NCBI GenBank assembly: GCA_903933115.1
Contig: CAIZIT010000033.1
Coordinates: forward strand, 1 to 64,000
Direction: 5' to 3'
Source: an uncultured Burkholderiales bacterium
Lineage (GTDB): Bacteria; Pseudomonadota; Gammaproteobacteria; Burkholderiales; Burkholderiaceae_C
DNA: 64,000 nt
The notes under the pieces are model-generated. The model ran no database searches. It was given only the letters and a program-made list of their open reading frames with translations, and was not told the origin of the DNA. Position numbers and translations under genes: made by a program. Shown piece after piece: positions 8,539-15,869 of this stretch. Each line of letters begins with the position of its first letter. Position 1 is the first letter of the stretch.

Positions 8539-9378
8539 ATGACGCCTCAGCAATATGTTCAAGACAAAGCCGCCTCCTCAGGCAGCAGCTTTTATTACGC
8601 ATTTCTCTTCCTCCCCAAGCCCAGGCGCTTGTGCATCACGGCCTTTTACGCCTTTTGCCGCGAAGTCGATGACGTGGTCGATGAGGTGAGTGAACCCGGC
8701 GTGGCGGCCGCCAAGTTGGCTTGGTGGCGTCAATCCGTTTTGGATGCTTTTGAGGGGCAAATTCATCATCCTGTTTTAAAAGCCCTCATGCCTTGGTGCG
8801 ATGAGTTTCAAATACAGAGCCACCATCTCTTGTCGATCATCGAGGGCTGCGAGATGGATTTGACCCAAACCCGGTATTTGGACCGCGCCAGTTTGGAGCG
8901 CTATTGCCACTTGGTGGCAGGCGTTGTCGGGGAGGTCTCGGCTTTGATTTTTGGTCAGCAGTCTGCCCAAACCCAAGCCTACGCACATCAATTGGGTCAA
9001 GCCTTTCAATTGACCAACATCATCCGCGACGTGGGTGAGGATGCCATGCGGGGGCGCATTTACTTGCCCATCTCGGAGTTGCAGCAGTTCGATGTCAAGG
9101 CCCATGAAATCCTCAACAGGATTGACTCTGAGCGCTTCAAAGCTTTGATGGCTCACCAAGCCTCAAAGGCCAAAGCGCTCTACGCAAAAGCCTTTGAACT
9201 CTTGCCAGATGTGGACAAACGGGCTCAAAAACCGGGTCTCATGATGGCGAGCATTTACCGAACGCTTTTGGATGAAATTGAGAGGGCTGAGTTTCCCGTG
9301 CTGAACCAGAGGGTCTCCCTCACGCCCATTCGTAAACTCTGGCTGGCTTGGAAAGTACAAGCCCTGGGGCTTTATTAA
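8539..9378 (+). CDS. hpnD: Presqualene diphosphate synthase HpnD
   Basis: Condenses two farnesyl diphosphates to presqualene diphosphate, the first committed step to squalene and hopanoids. 279 residues. The first Asp motif is CREVDDVVDEV and the second is TNIIRDVGEDAMRGRIYLP, both diphosphate-Mg2+ binding. SSFYYAFLFLPKPRR is the typical N-terminal block. The start at 8539 (MTPQQYV) matches the family. It is followed 8 bp later by hpnE. Confidence 0.94.
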   Translation: MTPQQYVQDKAASSGSSFYYAFLFLPKPRRLCITAFYAFCREVDDVVDEVSEPGVAAAKLAWWRQSVLDAFEGQIHHPVLKALMPWCDEFQIQSHHLLSIIEGCEMDLTQTRYLDRASLERYCHLVAGVVGEVSALIFGQQSAQTQAYAHQLGQAFQLTNIIRDVGEDAMRGRIYLPISELQQFDVKAHEILNRIDSERFKALMAHQASKAKALYAKAFELLPDVDKRAQKPGLMMASIYRTLLDEIERAEFPVLNQRVSLTPIRKLWLAWKVQALGLY

Positions 9379-9386
9379 GACCTCAA

Positions 9387-10823
9387 ATGAAACCCAGGCT
9401 CACCATTGTCGGCGCTGGCTGGGCGGGCCTAAGTGCGGCGGTCAAAGCCACCCAAAGCGGCTTTCAGGTTCACCTGATTGAAGCCTCTTCTTCTCCGGGT
9501 GGACGCGCCAAGAGCGTGATGCACCAAGGGGTTCAATTTGACAACGGCCAACATGCTTTGCTCGGGGCTTATTCGGCAACGCTTGAGTTGATGAAATCGA
9601 TCGGACTTGACCCCCAAGAGCTCTTTGATGAGCAAAACCTCATGTGGTCTTACCCCAGTGGAGAGCCCTATGCTTTGCCAGAAGACCGCTATCCTTTGAA
9701 GTTGGCAAGATCGGTTTTGATGAGTCAGCGCTTCGATGCGCTTGAAAAACTCAAACTCTTAAAGCCTGTGCTCGTTGGACTCCAGCTCCAGCTGGGCATG
9801 GGCGCACGCGTTTCAACCCCAAGTCCATTCGGCTCTAACCTTGTGGCCAGTGGTCATGCCGGTGAGCATGACCGTGCACTAGCCCCTGTTCTCTCATCAA
9901 CCCACTTGGCGCGCGACACGACCGTGGCGCAACTCTTTCAAGGGGTCTCGCGCTCGGTGATCCAAGACCTCATCTCCCCTTTGTGTTTATCGGCCATGAA
10001 CACGCCCCTGGAGCGCGCCAGTGCAAATGTTTTTATTCGGGTCTTGCGGGACGCGTTCATGGACCCTCCCCGCTCCTCCAATTTTTTATTGCCCAAAAGA
10101 CCCTTGAGCGAGATCATGCCCGAGAGAGCCGTTCAGTGGCTTTTGGCCCAAGGGGCCATGGTGGAGATGGGGCGAAGGATTGAGGACTTGCGGCAACTCG
10201 ATCCTGAAGGGCCTTGCATCTTGGCACTGCCCCCTTGGCAAGCGGCCACGCTCACCCAAGAGAGCTATCCCGAATGGTCGCAATGCGCAAAAAACTTAAA
10301 GCACAATGCCATTGCCAGTGTCTACATCAAAGGCCATGCAAGGAGGAAGCACTTGGGGCCGAAGGCTTTACGCCAAGCCAACACCGCCCTCCGGGCCGTG
10401 GTCTGCTTTAACGAACACCTCGAACTCGATCGTTGTGTTCATCCCCAATTTGGTGTTCAACTCGAAGCTCCACAAAGCGCACCCACAGATGGGCCCGAGC
10501 GCCCGACTCCACAAATGGACTTGGCGGCCCAGCATTGGGCGTTGATCGTGAGTGTGGCCGATCCGCTCAAGCGTCAAGAGATCATTCAAAATGCTTTATT
10601 GACAGCGCAAAAACACCTGGGACTGGTGGATGCACAGATGCTCTTTTGCACGGTCGAAAAACGGGCCACTTTTTCATGTGAAGCCCACACGCCAAGACCG
10701 CCCGGTTTCATCGCAAGAGGCCTATGGGCGTGTGGGGACTATGTGAAGGGGCCCTATCCCGCAACGCTTGAGGGCGCTGTTCGCTCGGGGTTAAATGCCG
10801 TTCAAATGCTCTTGGACACTTGA
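9387..10823 (+). CDS. hpnE: Hydroxysqualene dehydroxylase HpnE
   Basis: FAD-dependent amine-oxidase-family enzyme that reduces hydroxysqualene to squalene. 478 residues from the ATG at 9387; the frame is open from 9348, but that part overlaps hpnD. The dinucleotide fold IVGAGWAGLSAA starts at residue ~6, with GGRAKS about 30 residues later and a C-terminal RGLWACGDYVKGPYPATLEGA block that closes over FAD. No squalene-hopene cyclase is in the window, so the pathway end product cannot be decided here. Completes the hpnCDE cluster. Confidence 0.92.
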   Translation: MKPRLTIVGAGWAGLSAAVKATQSGFQVHLIEASSSPGGRAKSVMHQGVQFDNGQHALLGAYSATLELMKSIGLDPQELFDEQNLMWSYPSGEPYALPEDRYPLKLARSVLMSQRFDALEKLKLLKPVLVGLQLQLGMGARVSTPSPFGSNLVASGHAGEHDRALAPVLSSTHLARDTTVAQLFQGVSRSVIQDLISPLCLSAMNTPLERASANVFIRVLRDAFMDPPRSSNFLLPKRPLSEIMPERAVQWLLAQGAMVEMGRRIEDLRQLDPEGPCILALPPWQAATLTQESYPEWSQCAKNLKHNAIASVYIKGHARRKHLGPKALRQANTALRAVVCFNEHLELDRCVHPQFGVQLEAPQSAPTDGPERPTPQMDLAAQHWALIVSVADPLKRQEIIQNALLTAQKHLGLVDAQMLFCTVEKRATFSCEAHTPRPPGFIARGLWACGDYVKGPYPATLEGAVRSGLNAVQMLLDT

Positions 10824-10951
10824 GCTCTGATGAACTTGAACGCTTGAGCTTTTTTCCATCAAGGGCTCCATTTGAAACACCGGCACTGAAGCAGCCATGC
10901 GCTCCACCATCCCCATGCACCCATGGACTCGTTCACAGCAAAGTCTGCGTC

Positions 10952-11653
10952 TCAAGCCTTCTCATCACGCAACAAGTCCACCAACTCACCCAAATCTCGG
11001 ACCATCCAAGGACACTCGCCCTCGCCCGGCCAAGTGCGTTGCTCACGGTTGACCCACACACAAGGCATCTCCAGACCCCTCGCACCCCAAATGTCCGTGT
11101 GCGCATCGTCTCCAATGTGTAAGAGCTCGTCTGGCTCCAAATTCAAACGCGCCAGGGTGTGTTGAAAAATTCTGGGGTCGGGCTTGGCCACGCCAAAATC
11201 TTGTGCACTGATGGCGTGAGAAAAATACGCCCCCAAGCCCACTTGCTCAATGTTGGCATTGCCATTGGACAAAGCCACCATAGGGTATCGATCCTTCAAA
11301 GCGTCCAAAGCGGGGATCACATCGGGATACATCTGAACCGTTTGACGCGCTTGAAAGAACACTTCAAAGGCATCCTCCACCCCATGTGTGGGCTCCCCAG
11401 CCCTTTGGAGCACCTCTCGAATGAGCTGCTTTCTGATGGCACTCAAATCGTGAAGTTGGTCCTTGAATTGGATCTTCAAACTCTCTCTGAGCGAGCTCAC
11501 CAGGGCTTGATTTTGATAGACCGGTAAGGCGTTGGGCGTGTTTTCACGAAACCAAGCCGTGAGTGCGGCTTCTGCCGCGACCAATGTGGGCCCAATGGGC
11601 CACAAAGTATCATCTAAATCAAAAGACAAAGCCCGGATTTTTTGGATATTCAT
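10952..11653 (-). CDS. HAD-IA family hydrolase (YjjG-like phosphatase)
   Basis: 233-residue haloacid-dehalogenase-superfamily phosphatase. Motif I is SFDLDDTLW (nucleophile and acid/base Asp), motif II is VALSNGN, motif III includes the Lys of AKPDPRIF, and motif IV is HIGDDAHTDIWGA. The helical insert after motif I marks subfamily IA. Resemblance is to nucleotidases/phosphoglycolate-type phosphatases; the substrate cannot be told. It is divergent from hemH, with only 22 bp between the two starts, so their promoters must overlap each other or the coding regions. Confidence 0.88.
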   Translation of the reverse strand: MNIQKIRALSFDLDDTLWPIGPTLVAAEAALTAWFRENTPNALPVYQNQALVSSLRESLKIQFKDQLHDLSAIRKQLIREVLQRAGEPTHGVEDAFEVFFQARQTVQMYPDVIPALDALKDRYPMVALSNGNANIEQVGLGAYFSHAISAQDFGVAKPDPRIFQHTLARLNLEPDELLHIGDDAHTDIWGARGLEMPCVWVNREQRTWPGEGECPWMVRDLGELVDLLRDEKA

Positions 11654-11675
11654 GAATTGGATGAGAAAATAGGGT

Positions 11676-12776
11676 ATGACTCAAAATTTAAGATTCAGAA
11701 CTGAACCCACTTATCGCCATGGTCAAGAGGCCAAGACCGCGATCATTTTATGCAACTTGGGCACGCCCGAAGCACCCAACAGCCAAGCCTTGAGGGTCTA
11801 TTTGGCTGAGTTCTTGAGCGATCCGCGCGTGGTTGAAATTCCCAGATGGATTTGGCTCATTATCTTACACGGCATCATTTTGCGCTTCAGGCCCGCCAAG
11901 TCTGCACAAAAGTACGCCTCCATTTGGACTGAGGAAGGCTCACCCTTGAAGGTCTGGACCCAGTCACAAGCAAAGAGCCTTCAAGCGCTCTTTGACCAAG
12001 CAGGAGAGCGTGTGATCGTGCGCTACGCCATGCGCTATGGACAAAGCTCAGTGGGTCAAGTCATGGATGAGCTCAAAGCCCAAGGCGTGAACAAGGTCTT
12101 GGTCCTACCGGCCTATCCTCAATATTCCGGCACCACCACAGCCAGCGTTTTTGACGCCTTTTACACCTGGTCTCAAAAGTCTCGTGTCATCCCAGAGTAC
12201 CGTTTCATCAACCACTACCATGACCACACGGCCTACATCGAGGCCTTGGCCAACCGAGTGCAAGCGCATTGGCGCACCCACTCCAAAGCCCCTCTTTTGG
12301 TGATGAGCTTTCACGGTGTGCCCGAGAGAACCCTTCACCTGGGAGACCTCTACCACTGCGAGTGCTACAAAACGGCTCGCCTCTTGGCCGAACGACTGGG
12401 ACTCGAGCCCACACAGTACAAAGTCACTTTCCAGTCGCGCTTTGGCAAGGCCAAGTGGCTTGAGCCCTACACCGAGCCCACCATTCGTGAATTGGCCAAA
12501 ACAGGCACCAAACACATCGATGTGATTTGCCCAGGTTTTACGAGCGATTGCTTGGAGACCTTGGAGGAGATCAACATGGAGGTGCGCCACGCTTTCTTGG
12601 AAGACGGCGGCGAGACCTATGGCTTCATTCCTTGCTTGAATGACGAACCGGCCTGGATTGAGGCGCTTTATGCGATTGCGCACCAACACCTCCAGGGCTG
12701 GGAGCTCGGCGCACCGGATTCAGCAGCACTGGAGAAGTCCCGAGCGCGGGCACTGAGTTTGGGCGCCAAGGACTGA
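11676..12776 (+). CDS. hemH: Ferrochelatase
   Basis: Inserts Fe2+ into protoporphyrin IX, the last step of haem synthesis. 366 residues. The metal-site residues are visible as H213 in MSFHGVPERT and E294 in SDCLETLEEI. ILCNLGTPEAP near the N-terminus is typical, as is TFQSRFGKAKWLEPYTEPT. The start at 11676 (ATG) has only a short AGGG upstream at 11671-11674. The gene's stop codon abuts a tandem array of 8-bp units. Confidence 0.96.
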   Translation: MTQNLRFRTEPTYRHGQEAKTAIILCNLGTPEAPNSQALRVYLAEFLSDPRVVEIPRWIWLIILHGIILRFRPAKSAQKYASIWTEEGSPLKVWTQSQAKSLQALFDQAGERVIVRYAMRYGQSSVGQVMDELKAQGVNKVLVLPAYPQYSGTTTASVFDAFYTWSQKSRVIPEYRFINHYHDHTAYIEALANRVQAHWRTHSKAPLLVMSFHGVPERTLHLGDLYHCECYKTARLLAERLGLEPTQYKVTFQSRFGKAKWLEPYTEPTIRELAKTGTKHIDVICPGFTSDCLETLEEINMEVRHAFLEDGGETYGFIPCLNDEPAWIEALYAIAHQHLQGWELGAPDSAALEKSRARALSLGAKD

Positions 12777-12840
12777 GGACATCAGGACATCAGGACACTT
12801 GGTACTGAGGTACTGAGGTATTGAGGTACTGAGACGCTTA
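12777..12840. repeat. Tandem array with 8-bp period immediately after hemH
   Basis: Starting on the base after the hemH stop, eight consecutive 8-mers can be read in register: ggacatca, ggacatca, ggacactt, ggtactga, ggtactga, ggtattga, ggtactga, gacgctta. The first three and units four to seven form two related subfamilies (GGACAYYW and GGTAYTGA). The array fills most of the gap between convergent hemH and the end of the catabolic operon. No hairpin terminator was seen here. Confidence 0.9.
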
Positions 12841-12862
12841 GGAACCGCGCACACGAAGCACC

Positions 12863-13735
12863 TCAAGCGTCGTATTTTTTCCCCAGCGCCAAAAGCTCAG
12901 GCGTTTCAATGACCGCGTTCAAGCCATCAAAGTCGAGCATTTGCGACCTGAAGGGCTCCGTGGTTTGATGGGTGTGAAGGCTCTTGAAGTAGGCCTGCAT
13001 GTTGTGGATCAATGCCCTGACCGTACCCCCCGGAAAGATCACCAACTTAAAGCCCCGATCGGACAAGAGTTTGGCGCTCTCAATGGGCGTTTGCCCGCCT
13101 TCCACCATATTGGCCAACAAGGGCACGCGTGAGGCAAATCGATCGCACACCACTTTCATGTGCTCAGGCGTTTTGATGGCTTCGATAAAGAGCGCATCCA
13201 CCCCACACGCCAAGTAAGCCTCAGCTCGGTCCAAGGCCGCCTCAAAGCCCTCCACCGCTATCGCATCCGTTCTTGCAAGAATCAAGGTCTGCGCAGAGCG
13301 TCTGGCATCCAATGCCGCATGGAGTTTGCCCTTCATCTCCGCAATGCTCACCACATTCTTGCCCGCCAAGTGACCACATCGTTTGGGAAAGGTCTGGTCT
13401 TCGAGTTGAATCATCTTCGCACCCGCGCGCTCAAACTCTTTGACCGTTCTTTGGGTGTTCAAAGCATTTCCAAACCCCGTGTCCGCATCGACAATGACCG
13501 GCAAATCCACGCGCTCGGTGATCAAAGAGAGCGTTTGACAGACCTCCGTGGCGGTGGTCAAGCCCACATCAGAGCGCCCCAAGCGGGTATAGGCGATCGA
13601 AGCCCCTGACAAGTACAAGGCCTCAAAGCCCGCTTGCTGAGCCAGTAGAGCACTCAATGCATCGTAGACGCCAGGTGCGAGCACTGCGCCGTCACGCTTC
13701 AAACGCTCTTGAAGTGATAAAGGGGATGTAGACAT
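12863..13735 (-). CDS. Isocitrate lyase/PEP mutase family C-C lyase (2-methylisocitrate or 2,3-dimethylmalate lyase-like)
   Basis: 290-residue (beta/alpha)8 barrel enzyme. IVDADTGFGNALN supplies Mg2+-binding acids, and FPKRCGHLAGK carries the Cys of the K-(K/R)-CGH signature found in isocitrate, methylisocitrate and dimethylmalate lyases. That cysteine argues for cleavage of a 2-hydroxy- or 3-hydroxy-dicarboxylate rather than phosphonate chemistry. It is the last gene of the long leftward operon (22 bp after the flavoprotein gene). With the LeuCD-like hydro-lyase upstream, the pair resembles a hydratase-plus-lyase sequence such as dimethylmaleate to dimethylmalate to propionate plus pyruvate; this is inference. 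Annotation pipelines may call it carboxyvinyl-carboxyphosphonate phosphorylmutase. Confidence 0.85.
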   Translation of the reverse strand: MSTSPLSLQERLKRDGAVLAPGVYDALSALLAQQAGFEALYLSGASIAYTRLGRSDVGLTTATEVCQTLSLITERVDLPVIVDADTGFGNALNTQRTVKEFERAGAKMIQLEDQTFPKRCGHLAGKNVVSIAEMKGKLHAALDARRSAQTLILARTDAIAVEGFEAALDRAEAYLACGVDALFIEAIKTPEHMKVVCDRFASRVPLLANMVEGGQTPIESAKLLSDRGFKLVIFPGGTVRALIHNMQAYFKSLHTHQTTEPFRSQMLDFDGLNAVIETPELLALGKKYDA

Positions 13736-13757
13736 GAAACTCCTTGACTGGAAAAAA

Positions 13758-15236
13758 CTAAGGTGCAGAACTCAACTGCGCATGAATGGCTTGAGCCGCA
13801 ATGAAGGCACTGGCCATGGCACTCAAGAGGCCATTGCCAGACAAATAGCCCCAGACCTCAGGGCCAGAGACCCCTCTTGCAGCACCTCCACCGGCCCAAA
13901 GATTGGGCAAAGAAACTTGGGACTGGATTTGCACCCTGCACGTGCCATCGATCTCCAAGCCGCCTTGCGTGTGAAACAACGCACCGGTGACCTCGATCGC
14001 GTACAAAGGACCCTCAAAGGCGCGATCGAAGGCGCGCTCGACGGTACGTTGATGCGGCGATTGCTCTGACACCTCTTCGTCACGGCTCTTCACAGGCGGC
14101 AACAAGGACTCCAAGGTAGCTTGGAGCACCGAAGGCGCGCAACCGATCCAATTCGCCAACGCCTCGTTCGACTCAAAGCGCTTGACCCCGCCCATTTTCT
14201 CCAACGCCTGGAAATCAGGGAACGTTCTTCCCAAATTCAAAAGCGCCTCATCAAAGACATTGAACGCAACACCTTGGGGCTGGCTGAGCACCTCCACTGA
14301 GGCCTCTGAGTAGCCCCCCGTTTCGTTGTGAAAGCGTCGCCCCTCCTGATTGACTTGAATGGCGCCCTCCATCATCAAAGCCCAAGTCACCAACACGCCC
14401 TGCGACTTGGCCCAAGAGCCATGACCTTGGAAAGCCCCCAAGTCGCCTGTTTGAGCTTGAAGCCCTTTGCCCCAAAGCAGCGCACTGCCGTCATTGCCCA
14501 CATGGCCCGCATAGATGGCATCCTTCATTTGGGGAATGTGCTCTTGAACCAGTTGCGCATTGCCCCCAAAGCCATTGCAAGCCAAAAAGAGCGCATCCAT
14601 GCGCACCCACTCCATGCTTTGATCGGGCCTTTGGTAGGCAATGGCCATGACTTTTTGACTGCCCTTGAGCACCCAAAGCTCTAGGACATGGGCCTGTGTC
14701 AGGAGTGAAATTTGTGCTTCCTGACAGGCCCTTTGGAGCTGGTCCATCAACGCTTGCCCGGTTCTTTGGGGCAAGGTGTGCATCCTGTATTGGGCGTGTC
14801 CGGGGTATAAAAAATGGGTCAAGACGTCCCACTCGAACCCATGGTTTTGACTCAAGGCGTCCAAGGCTTTGGCAATCGACTGCGTGTAAGCACTCACCAA
14901 ATGGGGCGCAGCCAAGCCATGGGCTTTGTCTTGAATATCACGCGCAAAGGCCTCGGGGCTGTCCTCGAGCCCCAAGGCTTTTTGTGCAAGCGTGCCCGCA
15001 GCGGGAATGAAGCCCGAGGACAAAGCACTCGAGCCACTGGGTACGAGGTCTCGCTCCAACACCAGTGCGTCGATCCCCAGGTCATGCAAGTGCAGCGCTG
15101 CAGAAAGACCACACGCGCCCCCACCCACGATCACCACAGGAAAGTGCACCTCACGGGCTTCAAGCGGCAGGGCGGCCAAGAGGCTCGCCTCATCGTCAAA
15201 AACGATCACTTGGGGTTTTGGGGTGGCGCTGCTCAT
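13758..15236 (-). CDS. FAD-dependent dehydrogenase, fumarate reductase/succinate dehydrogenase flavoprotein family
   Basis: 492-residue FAD_binding_2 protein. The Rossmann motif VIVGGGACGLSAAL is at residues 35-48, the substrate-site block VNQEGRRFHNETGGY lies further on, and a C-terminal NLWAGGGAARGVSG block closes the FAD site. Relatives include fumarate reductases, tricarballylate dehydrogenase and 3-ketosteroid dehydrogenases, so it probably introduces or removes a C=C bond next to a carbonyl or carboxylate. The frame is open to 15365, but the ATG at 15234-15236 forms a 4-base overlap with the stop of the isochorismatase-fold gene, which supports that start. No Tat or Sec signal was seen, so it should be cytoplasmic. 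Confidence 0.85.
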   Translation of the reverse strand: MSSATPKPQVIVFDDEASLLAALPLEAREVHFPVVIVGGGACGLSAALHLHDLGIDALVLERDLVPSGSSALSSGFIPAAGTLAQKALGLEDSPEAFARDIQDKAHGLAAPHLVSAYTQSIAKALDALSQNHGFEWDVLTHFLYPGHAQYRMHTLPQRTGQALMDQLQRACQEAQISLLTQAHVLELWVLKGSQKVMAIAYQRPDQSMEWVRMDALFLACNGFGGNAQLVQEHIPQMKDAIYAGHVGNDGSALLWGKGLQAQTGDLGAFQGHGSWAKSQGVLVTWALMMEGAIQVNQEGRRFHNETGGYSEASVEVLSQPQGVAFNVFDEALLNLGRTFPDFQALEKMGGVKRFESNEALANWIGCAPSVLQATLESLLPPVKSRDEEVSEQSPHQRTVERAFDRAFEGPLYAIEVTGALFHTQGGLEIDGTCRVQIQSQVSLPNLWAGGGAARGVSGPEVWGYLSGNGLLSAMASAFIAAQAIHAQLSSAP

Positions 15237-15844
15237 GGAAGGACCTGGCCCTCTTGCTCTAAAAACTCTTGACACGTGAGCACGCGAGCCACAGAGGCCA
15301 TGTCGCTCAAGGCGGCTTGGTGCTGCGCATCCGCAAAAGCCGCACAACCATCGGACAAGACCCATGTGTCATAGTCCCTCACATGGGCATCTCTCACCGA
15401 ACTGGCGACGCCCCCGTTGGTGACGATGCCACAAACGAGCAGCCTCTCCACACCCGCTTTTTTGAGCACCCAGTCGAGCTGGGTGTTGAAAAAGGCCGAA
15501 TAAGCCACCTTGCAAACACTCACATCGACCACGGGTGCCAACGCCTCCACCACCCCTTGGCCCCAGGAGTTGGGCGCAAAGTCGCCTCGCCTTAAAAAAG
15601 GTCTCTTCTCGAGCAAATGCGCTGAGATCATGGGCTCACCCAGCGCATCGGGCCACAAAGTGAACAAGGACGCACAAACCAGTCCGCCTTGAGCCTTGAT
15701 CGCTTGGGCCACGGGCAAGACCCGCTCAGGCAAGGCCTTGGCCAAAGCACTGCTCGTGTTCCCCCTTGCGTAAGCGCCTTCGTCGCTCAAGAAGTCGTTT
15801 TGCAAGTCCACGATGAGCATGGCGGTTTTGGTGTGGTGTTTCAT
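15233..15844 (-). CDS. Isochorismatase-fold hydrolase lacking the usual catalytic cysteine
   Basis: 203-residue cysteine-hydrolase/isochorismatase superfamily protein. The conserved Asp (D13 in IVDLQNDF) and Lys (K112 in VCKVAYSAF) are present. In the motif where amidases such as nicotinamidase or N-carbamoylsarcosine amidase carry the nucleophile (G-x-x-T-x-x-C-V) this protein reads GIVTNGGVASSVRDA, with Gly at position 145. True isochorismatases (EntB, PhzD) also lack a Cys there, so the fold can work on ester or vinyl-ether bonds without it. The real substrate is unknown. It sits 25 bp after hyuA and overlaps the flavoprotein gene by 4 bases. Confidence 0.83.
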   Translation of the reverse strand: MKHHTKTAMLIVDLQNDFLSDEGAYARGNTSSALAKALPERVLPVAQAIKAQGGLVCASLFTLWPDALGEPMISAHLLEKRPFLRRGDFAPNSWGQGVVEALAPVVDVSVCKVAYSAFFNTQLDWVLKKAGVERLLVCGIVTNGGVASSVRDAHVRDYDTWVLSDGCAAFADAQHQAALSDMASVARVLTCQEFLEQEGQVLP

Positions 15845-15869
15845 CTCATAGTCTCCCTCTTGCCCAAGA

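Noticed and set aside
10823-10856. Terminator after hpnE (AGCTC ... GAGCT followed by a T run)
   Set aside because: The stem is only 5 bp with a loop of about 18 bases, too weak to support.
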